In this document: piece by piece, positions 37,901 through 51,572 of the stretch
Layout: each line of letters begins with the position of its first letter
Position numbering within the stretch: position 1 is the first letter of the stretch
Assembly: GCA_024362935.1 (NCBI GenBank)
Contig: JANCRA010000003.1
Location: 43,771,291 to 43,835,290, forward strand
Direction of reading: 5' to 3'
Source: Setophaga petechia
Lineage: Eukaryota; Chordata; Aves; Passeriformes; Parulidae
Length of the DNA stretch: 64,000 nucleotides
Translations under genes and position numbers: made by a program
The notes under the pieces: generated by a model
Seen by the model: only the letters and a program-made list of their open reading frames with translations
Told to the model about the DNA's origin: nothing
Databases searched by the model: none

Positions 37901-40900
37901 AAGATATCTGTATCTTCGTCTGTTGTCCTCCAGTTTATGCTGAACTGTAATACCCTTGAGAGAACAAATGCCACAACAGCAGGTTTATAGTGTAATTTGG
38001 GTTTTGGTTATGCTTGTCGAGTCCAAGGCCTTTTTCTTTATTAGGGTACAGCTGGCATAAATTTTACACCAGTCAAACTAGGGCATTTGACAGCAGGTAC
38101 CAGAAGGCAGAAACCACACAGCTAATGCTTTGCCTGTGTACTGATCATCTTGATAAACTGGGAGAAATATGTAAGCTTAATAGCTCTTCATGATCTCACG
38201 TGTCCCTTTTCTTTAATGAAGCTCCAGAACCATCTGCATTGATCTTCCACTGAGTCTGAGTTAAGGCATCCCTCCTAGCTGTTACCTGGAAAAGTTCTGT
38301 GTTTTCCCAGTGTGCTGTACCCTTAGTAATCCCTGTTAAATTGGGATTGGTGATGGTGTGGAGAGGAGGGGTCACTGAAACAGGGCCAAAACTGCTGAAA
38401 TTGTATACACAAAAATTAATATTTGACAGCGGATGCAGCAACCCCTTAGAAGTCTTCAGACTTCCTGAACCCCGTCTCTCAACAGAGAGGTTCAGCTAGC
38501 TATCCCTGATCCACAAGTTCTCATTTCAAATGCTGTCTGCCTGACACCACCCACCACCCCCCAGCATCCTGCATATTTGCTGATATTGTCACAGAAAATT
38601 GATGTCACGCAATGATGTGAGAAATTCTGCATTTGATAAATTGCTGTGTGACTCCATTGAACAAAAATGTTCTTTCCTTAATGTTCCTTGAAGCCACAGC
38701 AGAATTTCCAGCAGTGTGGAGTTTCAGCATGAGGGTCACTAAGAGCCAGAGGGGCTTAGTGTGGAATTGAAGTGGCATTTCTGTTCATTGTGTGGTGGGG
38801 GAGCAGCAGAGAAGGGTGGCTGTCTGTGAATGTACTCTGGAGCAGTGGGCATACACGAGGGAATTGGAGTGAAAGTAAGTGGTGGGACACATTCCATTTG
38901 CTTGTTTGTGTTCAGTGTGGCTAGAAAAGGTGCATTATCTTTTTATGTGAGCCTCATGTTTGTTGTGGGTTCAGCTTCCTGACAGGAGAACAAGCCATGA
39001 CTGGGTTGTGTTTTGCTCACCTGAGTGGTGACACACGTTCAGGCTCTGTGCTGTGTACACCTGATGGCACGTGGAGCACGCTCCCATTACTCCTTGGAAA
39101 GCTGCTCAGTGTGTGCTGAGCTCGAGGGTGTGCAGCAATACAAAACCAGTGACCCTCACCATGTGTGGTAGAGCAGGGAACAGGCCAGTTGAAAAGGAGA
39201 GTAAGCTCACCAAACAGCGGAGTAATAAAAAATAATCCAACTTTCCAGAGAAATATACAATGTTAAGACATTGCGACCTGGTTAACTCTGGAGAGAGGTC
39301 TTCTCAGTATGTATTGATTTTCCCTTCCTGTGTACTGATTTTCCCTTTCCTCACTTTCCTGTGTTTGTTTATAATGGGGAACACCCACAGCAGACCATTT
39401 ATTCATTGTAGAGTGGTTAGTTATATTTCAAGATGCTTAGGGATAGATATTTATTTTTTCAAGAGATTTCATGTGTTAGGTCACAACAATCCTTATGCAG
39501 CCCATAAAAAAACCCCCAAACAAAACAACAGAGCTTTGATCTTGTCTGCATCTTTTTAGGTTGGCAAGCTGGTATAAGGGTCCATTTGGGTACCACAGCA
39601 GCAATGCTGTTCAGCATTTTATTGCTTCCTATGCTCAAAGCAATTTATGTGGATTTATGTGAGTGTTGACAAGCTGATCCTTACAATTTACTTCTGAGAT
39701 TGCTGGATAACTGCTGTTACCTCATGTGACAGACCAGGAAAAGGAAGCAGGTGAGGGGCAACATTGAACCCTGGATTAAGGGAAAACCAGAAGATTCCAG
39801 CTCATCTTCTGTTGCTTCAGATAGTGTTTCATTTCAGTTCCTGGTTTTAAACATCACAGAGCTGCACTTAGAGTCTAAGTACAAGCAATGAGGTAACTTA
39901 ATAGCAAAGCTATTTGGACCGGCTGAAATCACAGCAAAATTGCAAAATGATCTCTTGGAAAAAGTAAACATCCCAGAAATCAGTAATCAGAAAAAAAATC
40001 ACAGGATATGGTGAATTTGCATCTTAAAGGTCTGCAATAAAAGCCACACTGAGCTTTGTGTTTAAGTCATGCCCTACAGAACCAAAAGCTCTGCAAGACC
40101 CACAAAGGGCATTTGGTGGCCTGGCCTGCACAAGTTGCACTGTCTCTATAATTACAGTGTATTTCCCTCCAGACTGGGTACTTTGAGCATGTATTAAGTG
40201 TGCTGCCAAAGTGCAAACTGTGATCTGTTTGTAAGTTATTTTCTGGCTTGCTAAAGGAGCCATCTTAGCAGGAGCTTGTAAATGTGGCTTATCCTGTTGA
40301 GATTCCATTTCCTGGACCCTTACAGTCAGAATTGCTTTTACAAACCAGCCGTTTCTCTCAGTTGGCACTGCTGCATTATTAATGTTCTTGCCTTGCTCCA
40401 GGAAGATACTTTCCCAGTGCAAGATGAAGTTTAGGTGACAGGCTTTCATGACTGCCCTCCCCTACCCCCTCATAAGCTGCTGCTACTAGCTGGAATTTTA
40501 AGCTTTTATATTTAATCATTAAATTTGCATTATCTGCTATAACTTAAGCCTTGATGGATGGGCTACTGCAAGTACTGTATTGGCCAGGCTGCTCAAGCAT
40601 GTTATCATCTGCATACATATTGCTGGGTGCTGTACTCCACATGTGTCTCCCTGGATTTAAATTAAACTTGCCTTCCAGTTGTTGTTATTCCGGGAAAAGC
40701 CAGGAAGACAAAGTATATTAAGACTGCTGTTATGATTAACAATAGATTTCCTTTGTTATTGACAAAATAATTACTACTGCTTAGTAAATGCACACGGTAA
40801 TACATCCTGACAGGAAAAACATCTCTAGAGAGATGACTTGGAAGAGAAGCCCAGAAAAGTGAAAAGATTTTCTGAGCTCTCACAGCAGGAGGTTAATGGC

Positions 40901-42171
40901 AGAACCTGCTGGTCTCCTGACCTGGCAGGGCAAGGTGTCTGGAATGGATTCAGTTAGCAGAAGTTGCACTATTTTTTTAACTTTGCTGTCATTAAGAAAG
41001 GGTTTAATGTGAGTTAATGTGGCTTTGTGTGCAGGAAGGAGGGAGAGTTATAAATAACCTTGCCTTGCATTGTACTGCACCTTCTCTCTGTGGATATTGA
41101 AGCACTTGACAGATTAATTAAGATGCATGACTCTCATAGGAGATCCATAAAGCATCAAAAGCTGTTGAGTTACCCAAACCCTAATGACTTTTGCATACCA
41201 TCTGAGCAGCTTTAGGTGACTGGGAGCACCCTTAAGCCATTGCCAATGCAAAGAAGGGTTCGTTGGTGTAAATCCACATGAGCATATTTTAATCATAAGG
41301 GTGGTTATTGATTCCTCTACTTGGAAGTGGTGACACACCAAGCTGTGGGTACATGATGGTTAGGAGGCTCATTCAGGTAATCACACTGCAACAAGTGTCC
41401 TTTTCCAGAGGGAGACAATGGATGCCAAGTGACTAAAGACCACGCTCTAAAATGAGCTTGTCTCTGGTTTCACTCTGGCCAGACTTTCAGGTTGCACCCA
41501 GAACACTAGGGGGTACTCTTAGCTTTTCTCCTGCAATGGGAGCTCAGTTTTTGCTGTTCCCTGTTGATAGGGATGAGTCATTCAGAAAATTCTGGGTTTG
41601 TTCAAATTTGCAGGTGTTGGCAATCCCTAGAAATAGATTAAAAGACTTGAGGGTGTTAGCTGGGATTTTTGTAAGTGAACCTAAGTGGATTAGGAACCCA
41701 GCACTCTTCACAGGTAAGTGGGATGGGGCATGTGATTTCTGAAGATTCCTTGTAAAATCTGACTGCCTAATTATGCAAAATGCAAAGAGATGCATTCAGG
41801 TGTTGTGAAATAATGGAAAAACATGAATCTAATGTGAGAATCCAGTCATGAGTTTTATTCCTGTATATCTACTCATGTGTTCTGTGGCAGACTATGAACA
41901 GCTACTTCTTGGATGTCATTTTCTAAAGGTTCTGTGAGAAAACTGGACCAGGAATAGCACCAGCAGACAGAAACATCAGACATCCCCTCCAGCATGTAGT
42001 GAAAGACTGAGTGACTTAGCAACATGGGATTCCAATTTCTCATGAAAGGATACCTACTGTGGACACAGGAAAAAAAAAAAAAGGAAAAAAGGAGGGTGTG
42101 GGGGAGGTTTTATTTGCCTGGTAGCTGAGGATCAGCATTCCTAGGAGCTGGTGCATGCATTAGGGAAAGCT

Positions 42172-42274
42172 CGTGTCCCGAGGTCTCCAGAACTGTCACG
42201 AAGGAGGCGTCAGGGTGCCCAGGCAAGCAGAATCCACAGAAGGGGATCTGCAGGGCTGCCGCTCTGGCAGCACG
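42172..42274. other. CpG-retaining block
   Basis: Six CpGs lie within 103 bp, flanked by CpG-poor sequence and preceded by an A13 run (42070-42082) and a G-rich patch. An 89-codon minus-strand frame crosses it without recognisable similarity. It may be a regulatory element or an insertion too young to have lost its CpGs. Confidence 0.3.
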
Positions 42275-43854
42275 GATGACTGCAGTTGTCACTTTGGGGT
42301 AATGTGATGTATGCATTAAAAGGGGGAAAAAATAGCCACAACAAAAACCCTCCCTGAAACCCCTGTCAGCTGCAAACATTAGTCTTTAAGCCTTGTACAC
42401 AATATGTGACACAACCATTTATTTTTAATGCCTGTATGCTCACCCCACTTCCTCTCTGCTCTTGCCTCCTCTTTTCCTGTCTTCTTGGCTGTGTCCATGG
42501 AGAACAGCACTCCCAACAGGCTTGCATCTGTCAGATTCTCCTGTCCTGGACTGCCCCTTCCCTTTCTGCCATTTGGTTGAGTTTTGATCCAGGGCAGTTG
42601 GAAGCCTTGCCCCTCACATGTTGTTTCAAAGTGCCAGGGACAGAAGATATGCTGCAGGCTTAGGGTATAATCCAAAGCCATTTGGCCTTTTGGATCAAAT
42701 CTTTTTCTGTTTTAAAAAGCTGGCAGCAAGGCCTGGGACTGTGCTAAGTGAGTGTGGCTTCAGGTCACTGATTTATTTGTATTTATGAAGTACTGGTCCA
42801 TGTAGCTGTGATGGCACTAATCTCTCAGGCCTGTTGGCTTTCTCAAGGAGAATGCAGGCAGAAGGTTTTTTAAAGAAAACATTTTCTCCCTTTTCTTCCT
42901 TCTTAACAAATTAGATGTTGAGAGAAAAAAATTAGCATCCAAATTACAGCCAATTCAATGTGTCTGCTTTAAAGAGATGAAGAAAATAAGGAGCAAGAGC
43001 AAGGAGCTTTGGGCTCTGAGACTTTCAAGACCCAACTCTAACCTTGCTTTGTCTGTGACTACTTCTAGGTCATTCCTTATCACAGTCCTCTCCTGTCAAC
43101 TCCTTACACTTTTACTTGCTAGAAAATGGTTCTTGTTTCTATTATTTCAAAATATGGCTGGTGAAGGTTTTGTCAGGCTTTTCTAGGTACTTCCCAAAGA
43201 TGAAAGGTCTTGTTGCTGTGGTATGGGAAGCCAAATCCAGTTCCAGGTTAGCAGCATCTGGGGCAGCCTGCGTGTCCTTGTCCCCGTGATGGGGGACTGG
43301 GCACACCTCATTTCTCTCTCCTCCCCGGCCCTACTGGGGTGCCAGGCAGAGCTCACCAATTCCCTTAGGGAAAAGGGTTTACATTAGCAGGGCTCCTGAT
43401 GATTTCAAGCATCCCCTATATGCTTTAGCAGAGGTGTAGCAGTGTGCTGTGGGTCAGCCTGAGGTTGGCTGTGGTTTCAAAATGTCTGAGAGCAACCTCC
43501 TGCTGTAAAGTAGCAGGAGCTGTTTGTGGTGCCATTCCCTCTCATGCTCTCACACCCAAGCCCAGTTTGTGTTGCACCCTCAGGACAGAAAGAAGAGCCT
43601 CTTTCTTCTTAATTACATTTTATCAATGAAAGAAAAAGCTAAGGAGAGATATCTGCTGGATTGGCTCAAGAATTCTGCAGGCAGGCTCTCTGCTGCAGTT
43701 CTTCTGCCTGTTTCTACAAATCTATCTCAATTATGATATGCAGCATTTACCCCTTCCCCTCTGACTTTTGTACAGACTGCCTATGGTAGCAGTTGTTGTA
43801 GTACTTCAGAAAAACATCTTTCCTCCCTTTTCCTTTATTCCCGTCCCTGGTTTG

Positions 43855-43871
43855 TTTTTTTTTTTTTTTTT
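43855..43871 (+). repeat. homopolymer T17
   Basis: Seventeen consecutive T bases are present. No retroposon body was recognised beside the run. Confidence 0.95.
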
Positions 43872-46800
43872 ATTTCAACAACTAGTTTAACAGAGACCCT
43901 TAAATCCAAGGTTCCTGAGGGATAACTGAAGGATGAAAGTCATATTTTTTTCCTACATAGTGAAGTTGTTTAGCTGTCTTTGTTTTTCCATTAGCTGATG
44001 CCCCAAAATAGACCACATAATTTAAAGGAAATAAATCTGAAATCAAATCATAGAAGTATCAGGGATAGATATTTGGCATAGGCTCTCCACATCAAACCAA
44101 GATAACAAATCAGAACAAAGAGGAGAAAGTAATTGCTTTCGTTTGTCTGCACTATTCATATGAATGTCACAGATTAATACATTTTACTGGATTTGGAAGC
44201 TTTTCAAAAGCCAGCATTGCAGTGGGATCATCCCTATAGCAATATTTCAAAACAGCTGTTACTAGAAGAATAATGTGAAGCATGATTTCTAATTAGCTCC
44301 AAGTTTATCTCTGTTCAACCTAATCTCCTCTGATATTCCATCTCAGTATTAAATGCTTGCTTAGATTGATAAAGGACAGAAGAACTGAGCAATTGCTTTT
44401 CTTCTGGACACATTTTGGACTTCCACTCTTCTTCTTTCCAATATTTATAGTAACTCCTCTCACAAAATTAGCAGATCTGTTTCAGTTTAGAAGCAGATTT
44501 TCATATTCAGTTGCCTAAAACTCTTGCAGGGTAACATGAACACTCAGCTGCTTTCCCAAAAGTGATGTCAGCTCAGGCAGTGCAAGCACTTAAATGTTCA
44601 GATATCGTTTTCCATTCTCAGCTCCCAAGCAAGAACAGATACTATTTTTACATGGAAAAATGAGTCTGGTGTATTAAAACAATAAAGACACACTAAGAGT
44701 AAGGACTCCAACCTAATTTTTTCCCTATAAAAGACATTGTTGCCAACCATAGAGGCTTCATTGGAAATTGAGCAGCGGTGTTGCGCACAGCCCTTTCCAA
44801 TTCCAATAAAATGATCATTAAGTAGAAACCAATTTATAAAACTGCTGTGGTACAAGACCAAGACCTGTGGACTGGCTTTTACATGCAGCAAGATGAGGCA
44901 CCTAACTGACAGGATGAATGCATACAGCACTTGCAAAAATTTCAGGTTCACCTTACTTTGTATTGTCATGCTCTTTTTTAGCTTTAGAAAACCTTTTTTT
45001 AATGCTTTTTAAAAATTGAAACATACATTGGAGGTTTTACTGAAAGGCATGTTACTTCTTACAGAGAAAATTAGATTTTTTTTTTTTGTTATGAAACCAA
45101 ATACTTGGAAGTCAGCATTTACTCATGTAGGTTTTCTTTTTCAGTTCAAAACCATTCTTAATACTATATTTTCCTAATTTTTAAGCTTTATTGAAAAGCA
45201 ATTTTAATATTGACAGAGCTCATGGGGCATCTCTAAGTGACACCAGTGCACCTTCATCATGAAACTGATAGGAAAAGCAAAGATTTTGGAATGGATTTCA
45301 GGAGTTCTTAGTCTAAGCTGGGGTCAGGGTGTGAAGAGAGTGAATTATTTGTGGTGGTTTGGGGGTTTTGCATGGGTGAGTGAAATTCCATTGTGTGGAC
45401 TTATACTGGCTATCTGACTTGGTACAGTGAAAACTTCTGGTAAAATCTCATCCTTGGTTGAGTTCTCTTATTTTTGCAGTTTCCAGTGAGTAGGGTAGAA
45501 ATGATTGTTCCCCCCTGCTGCCTCTTTTTATTCTAGAATTTTGGGCTTTTGATCAAGATACAGTGGTCAGCCTATCTTGCCCTGTATTTGTCCTCTTTCC
45601 ATCCCCATGCTTTTTTGGGTTCCCTCTGGTGCTTTGTGCCAGTCACAGCATTGCCTTCCCTCTCTGCTCCCAGTCAGACTTCTCTGCCTGCTTTGAGAAA
45701 GTGCTGCTGCTTAATAAGAGCTTCAGTGGTGCTGTGAATTCACCTGGCTTTCAGCACCTAGTTAACACTCTGTAAACATTTCAGAACATGTAATGCAAGG
45801 ACTGGTGCTGGCCATGCTGAAATGTCTTTTTAATTAGGGGCCAGGTGCCACACCGGGCAGTCAAGGTGACAACAGAGAATGAGTTTGAAGGTAAACATGT
45901 AGATTTCAAATTTTAGGTGATGTCTTGTGTTCTAGACGAATATTAAGAATTCAAGCTAGGATTGATAATCTTCATATCAGCTGGAAGTTTTAATTCTTAT
46001 GGTTCAGATTGTATTTTTAAGACCTTGCATGAATGTCGCTGCTGATATTCTTACAGGAAGATTGTGTTTTAACAAGTTATTTATGTCAAGCCATTTGGCC
46101 AGGCTGAGGACATAAGTTAATTACTTGTTTTTGTCTCCAGAATGGCTGCAATGACCTTGGTCATGAACCTCCCTAGAATGATAGAAATTAGTTCTTTAGA
46201 CAAGGAAACAAACTTGAAGTCATGCCTTGACTTCTTTCCATGGATGACTTGGCTCAAGAAGAAACCGAAGCACAAGGAAAGTGCCATTTCCAGCAGCTGT
46301 CTAAAGACAGCTGTAAGGAAATAAACTGAAATTAATTAAGTGGAACTAAAGACAAGTTTTTTTGATTCTTGGCCTCCTAATTTAACCACAAGATCTTTCT
46401 TCCTTATAGTAGGTAGAGATGTACATCTGCTTCTATACACCTTGGAAAGAAAGGTACCTTTCAAATGCAACCACATCTAGAATGTGAGTATGTGCTACTG
46501 CATTGACATTGGGCTCAGTCTGTAAAATGTCTGACAGACCCACATCTCTGTGGCTTAAAAAAAACTATATCTCCATTGCTTCCTACACATGCAATACGTA
46601 TTTTACAAAGAATACAATCAGTCTGTTACTGTGCTGTCCTGTTCAAAGGAACTCTTAGGGCTGTGACTGCCTGCTATGTACCTTTGAGTCTCCTTGAGTA
46701 CTATAATATCTTCTTGCTGCTTTTTGTGTCACTTAAAATAAACTCCAAACAAATAAAAAAAATCCTGAAAAACTCTGATTAGGTAATGCTGCTATAAATT

Positions 46801-48570
46801 ACCTTAGCTCCCAGCCCAAGAAGCAATGCATAATGTCCTCTTCAATGCTACCCTCCTCCTCACTTCAAGATCCTCCCACCCACAAAAGCCTCTAATGAAG
46901 TAAGTACACAGTCACTCAAAGTGCTGGGCCAAGACTCAGATGATGGAAAGGGTTTTTCATAGCTCTGCAACAAACTTCCTTCTGGCAGTGTCTTGGTCTA
47001 TTTTCAATTCTTACTGGTAAAATGTGATTCATACTACTTCTGTTCTTCTTACCTTTGACAGGCCTATGCAGACTTTAAACTCTAGATATAGTTCATATTT
47101 CACTATGTCTTGCTATGCTTATAACTGCATTGATCTGGGGAAGACACTGTCAGTAATAAATGCAGCAGCTAATTGCAATAAAATGTCTCATTCATGTTGG
47201 CACAGGCAAAGGTTCATGTCATAATCAGGGCTGATGGTAAAGGAGGAAGAAGCAGGCAAGGAGCTCAGGAAAGGACCTGCAGATGGAAGGGATTTGCATA
47301 CTGAGAAGTGTTTGACATCTGAAGCTTTTTGAACTTTCATGATGCATTATCAACACCCCTCAAAATCACAGTTCAGACCTTTCTAGCTTGTAGTGTTTTG
47401 AGCTTTTAGTACAGATACTCGTGCAAATTAAAACCAGCTGACAGGAAAGCTTAGGTCTGTTCTTGGCAACAGGATTTCATAAAAAACAGTCTTTCTAGCA
47501 AAAAGGGAACTATAGCCAAGAATTATAACTGCTGTCATCACTTTTATATCCAGACAGTTTCTATAATTTTCTTTATTCCCATTCACCATAGGGGAGAATC
47601 AATAATAATCAATTAATGTTAGTGTTTGCAAACATTTTCAGGTTGGGGTTTTTTGCATATTGAATGATTAGAAAAGAAGGTTATTATAACAAGAAATAAT
47701 AACCTCATAAAACTTCCTATGTTTCTTGCACTGCTTCTAGTATCTCTGTAGTTCAAAAACAACCAAAAAAAAAGGATAGGACAATATGGGTCTGATAGTA
47801 ACCTGTCACTTTTTCAGAAGTCTAACAGTTTAATGAAATTATGTGTCCATGAGAGGTAGACCCAACAGATAAATCACGAACATGGGGGTGTTTCCTTGAA
47901 GAACAGCTATACAGGTCTTCAGCACAGGCTTTGAACACTCCTGCGTCCTTCCCGTCCTTTCCCCTTTCTGCAGTGATCTGATCTCAGTATGAAACCATGC
48001 CCTGCCATAGCTCTGTATCCCATGGGTTTGAATAGAATTGTTTTCTTCAAAAGGCAAGGCAAACGTGTTTTGTTGAATATTTGCAGACTGCAGAAAAGAC
48101 AGAAGACCAGCTTCCTGCAGGTTACAAATCAACCTAGTTCCACTTCCTTCAGCAATCATGATTATTTAAACAAGAGCAAGTGGCTTTTTCTCCTTAAATT
48201 TCTGTTATGAAGGGTACTGACTACCCAGATACATTTTCCCCTCCTTGGAACCATTAGATTTACTTCAAGAACCAAATATAGAACCTTGCCTTCAGGACAG
48301 GTTTGCATCTTGTGTATTGTAAAGTCTTGGTCTTTCTTTTTTCCAGCCATGACTACAAAAAGATGATTTTTTGCTCCTAATTAGATCAAGATTTTATAAG
48401 CTGTTCTAGGAAACAGTTGATATCATAAATTATCAATTTCATTAAAGAAAGTATGTAAAGACACATTTTTGGGAACAGTGGCAACTGTTGGGTTCCAGCA
48501 CTCTGTGAAACCAAGAGTTCAGTTCTTTTGCTTAGAAAAACTGTCTGCTCATGAAAACTTATCTCAGCTT

Positions 48571-48604
48571 GGGAAATGCCCCGTGAATGGGATGCAGTAA
48601 GAAA
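48571..48604 (+). repeat. 34-bp dispersed duplicate, copy 1
   Basis: Begins GGGAAATGCCCCGTGAATGG and ends GCAGTAAGAAA. It matches 50416-50449 at 33 of 34 positions (T at 48593, G at 50438). Flanks on both sides differ between the copies, and this copy lies in unique sequence. Confidence 0.93.
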
Positions 48605-50274
48605 TTGTGCCTTCTTGGAATATTTGACCTCTGAAAACACTCAACATCAAAGCTGTTATTGTAGTATTAATGTTTTATTGAAATAGTAATTATGTATTTT
48701 GCATCTGATGTTAGGATGACCTAAGGATGGACATATGGTCTGTCCAGTGTTTAGATGCAGAGGATTCTCCCTGCTGGAGTGTGAAGCATCTTTTGGTGAT
48801 GTCTGGGCTAAGATTTCATTGGGAAGTGGCTTCTTCTGAAGAGACTGGCTTTGCTAAATTCAACACACTCCAGCTTTATGCTGAAAAGCTGAGAGAATTT
48901 TAAAGATTTGAAGAAGAAAAACGAGAGTGCTTCTTGACCAAGGAAAGACAAGCTGTTCTAGTTAAAAGACAGGGGTAAGGCAGAGGTAGAAGAAAAGACT
49001 TATGAGATGTCAGGAGCAAAGACAAGAAGCTTAGGAGAAACCGAGGACAGGCAAAAAAAAGTCTGAGACACAGGCAGGGAAGGCAATAATCTGCAGAGTG
49101 TGAGCAGGCTCAAAAAAAGGGACTTTAGAAAGAAAAGTAAGCTTGAATTCAGTGTTGCTACTTACCAGTGGAAAACAAAGAGCCTTTAAAAAGAGGGGTA
49201 GGAGTAAGGGAGTGGAAGAGTGCCATGAAAATGACAGCAAGACAGAGGAGCAGAGTTCATGGGAAACTGAGCAGGTGAAGGGTGGTGGGAGATTATTTTC
49301 ATATTGTGACAGATTCCCAGTAACAGCACTGGAGGGGTGTTTGGAATAGAATGGAAACAGAGAAGTTGGCCAACACATGGGTATGGGTCTTGGGTATGGT
49401 TGAAGATAAATGGGGAAAGCTGGTGTGCAGATTTGGGGGAGAATCCAAAATAATACATTGGGAAGCAAACCTGTGTCCCTTGCTTTTCATGAGGTTTATG
49501 ATGCTTAAGATTGTTGAAGAATGTCCATGTATTATCCTAATCACTTGCATAAAGGTATAGATATGCATAAAGAGGAGGAGAATGTAGAGAATAAAGGAAA
49601 AGACCAAAAGTACATCTCTCAAAAAGTTAAAAAAAGAGTCAGAGAGGGGAAGGTGAGGATAAAGAAGAATAAAAATGAAAATACATAACTTAACACTGTA
49701 TTGAAACAGAGGGAGAAACCTTTGAAGCTCGCACATCTTTTCCGGGGGTAATCATCTTCACAGAGATGTGAGCTGGCAAGGCAGAAAATTATTGTCAATG
49801 ATTCTAAAATGTTGTTATCTTGTCAGACTGATTATATTTGATTGTGTTGATTATGGCTATTAAAATAATTTTGCTCTGATGAAAAAATGTATCCTTGCAG
49901 CTTAATTGCAAGTATCCAAACCATAGATTTAATGAATTGTGTATGCCCTCTGCTTAAAAGTTCTCTTTTAAATATGGAGAGGTGAGGGGGAAAATCAAAC
50001 ATGCAAAATGTGATTATTTGTTTTGAAGTACTCTTTCCTGGAGAACTTGTGTTCTTCCTTGCTTGCCTCTGAAGTGATGTAGGCTATGTATCATTCAGAG
50101 GAAACAAACTGCTGTGATCTTGAATTAAAGGCTATGCTTAGATAACTCAGGTGAGCATTTTTAGTAGTTTTATCAGAAAAGAAAATGAAAAAAGAAATAT
50201 GTTGTGGAATGTCTGAGTTTGAAAAGTGATTAGGGAAATAGCTAATCTCTCATGTGAGTAAAAGGCAGAGAGAA

Positions 50275-50650
50275 CAAAGGGAGGGACTGTTTAGTCTGGG
50301 GAGGAGAGGACTCGGGGAGGATGCTGTTAATGAATATGGATACCTGAAGGGAGCCTACAAAGAGGACAGAGCCAGGCTCCTGTCAGTGGTGCACAGTGAC
50401 AGGACAAGAGGCAAAGGGAAATGCCCCGTGAATGGGAGGCAGTAAGAAACACAGGAGGGGAGCCACTGAAACACAGGAGGGCTTCCTTTCAAATGGGAAA
50501 CACTTTGCCTGAGCAATGGATCAGGTGACTGATAGAGGTTGTGGAGTGTCCTATCTTGGAGACACTCAAAAGTCCCTATGGATCTGGCTCCAGCTGACCC
50601 TGCTTGAGCAGGGGTGTTAGACCAGATCAACATCCTGGACCAGTATAAAA
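50275..50650 (+). mobile_element. CR1 LINE fragment, sense, with an internal insertion
   Basis: One frame gives FSLGRRGLGEDAVNEYGYLKG, matching the CR1 ORF2 C-terminal [16 protein letters not shown] region. HSDRTRGKG then matches the SDRTRG motif. The 3' part (GAGGTTGTGGAGTGTCCTATC, then GTTAGACCAGATCAACATCC) is the CR1 tail. Between GACAAGAGGCAAAGGG and CACTGAAACACAGG it carries extra sequence absent from the CR1 pattern, including the second copy of the 34-bp duplicate. Confidence 0.85.
50416..50449 (+). repeat. 34-bp dispersed duplicate, copy 2 (inside CR1)
   Basis: This copy differs from 48571-48604 at one base and interrupts the CR1 sequence. It is followed by a 14-mer, GAAACACAGGAGGG, repeated at 50446-50459 and 50468-50481. 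The second of these is the normal CR1 sequence, so the insertion is bounded by a short direct repeat. Confidence 0.9.
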
Positions 50651-51522
50651 ACACTGCACTTACATATTTTTTTAATGCAAAACCATATTGCACTGTCTTT
50701 GGAGATTGCCAGAAAAAAATTCCTTAAATATATTCTAACTGTAGGGTACAGCAGTTATTTCTCCCAGAAAAAAATATACATTAGAGCTTAGTTGTCATTC
50801 ACAGAATAAAATTTCACACAAATCACTCCAACTTGCCTGTGTGAATCAACAACTTGATTTTTATGAAGGTGATTGTTGGTGGAAGCTACTACCTTCTGAC
50901 TTTTTTTTCACAGACTTAGTATTTTCTAACAGTGAATGGTCATTTTTTAAAAACATTTTTTCTCTCTCTCTCTTTTTAATGGCTTTATGTGATTGAATCT
51001 GAGATTAAAGAAACACATGAGGTTTGGCATGGGGCTGGGATTCATGTTGCATATTATCTTGTGTTCTTTGACTGAAAGCAAATGACTTTTTTTCAGGGAG
51101 TTTGAAAGCCAGTGCTATTTCGCAGTGGCATCCAATACTTTCATTCAAACTGAGCTGCAGACCTGTCATTTTGAAAGGCTGGTTGCTTTCCAAACTCCAC
51201 TTCTGAAAAATAAAGATTCTTGCATTATATGTAGGTGTGCCTTTGTGCTGGGAATTGTGTTGGCATTTCATTTCATGGCACTTCTAAAATTTTCATCCTG
51301 TGTATTGCCTCAGTGGCTTCCTCTGGAAGTTGGAAATCAAGATCTTACTCAATTTTCACAATGTTGGGGTAGAGAGAGGAAAGACAAAAGTCACAACTGA
51401 GTGTTTAAAATCAAGTGGTAGGCTTCATGAAGCTGGTAACAGTTCCAGCTGTCACCCAAGTTTTACATGGCCTGACTTTCTCCTTGGCCTTTGAAATAAT
51501 TTTTCTTTTCATGGGTGGAGCT

Positions 51523-51572
51523 AAAAAGAAAAAAAAAAAAAAGGAAAAGAAAGGAAAGTGAGAAGGAAGAGG
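51523..51572 (+). repeat. A-rich purine tract
   Basis: The tract begins with a long A run and grades into GGAAAAGAAAGGAAAG-type units; the only pyrimidine within it is the T at 51559. Low-complexity repeat. Confidence 0.85.

Larger units (their letters stand above)
26016..50274. other. central KCNC2 intron, no exon recognised
   Basis: No coding exon or RNA gene is seen in these 24 kb. Notable items are the double X-box palindrome (29276-29316), an AT-rich possible conserved stretch (29690-29960), a CpG-retaining block (42172-42274), small tandem and inverted repeats (34958-34985, 44154-44165), homopolymer runs (43855-43871 T17) and one copy of a 34-bp duplicated segment (48571-48604). Frames up to 145 codons (49031-49468 minus, overlapping 49299-49736 minus) fall in purine-skewed sequence and have no motifs. 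Confidence 0.6.

Noticed and set aside
38960..39010. TGTTGTGGGTTCAGC start, reminiscent of some passerine LTRs
   Set aside because: No matching end, second LTR or target-site duplication could be found nearby.
40024..40449. 141-codon minus-strand frame
   Set aside because: There are no motifs, no CpG or GC rise and no splice support; treated as chance.
49031..49736. Two overlapping minus-strand frames of 145 codons each
   Set aside because: They overlap in different frames in a purine-rich region whose reverse strand is pyrimidine-rich, which lowers stop-codon frequency; the peptides are low-complexity hydrophobic and serine-rich.
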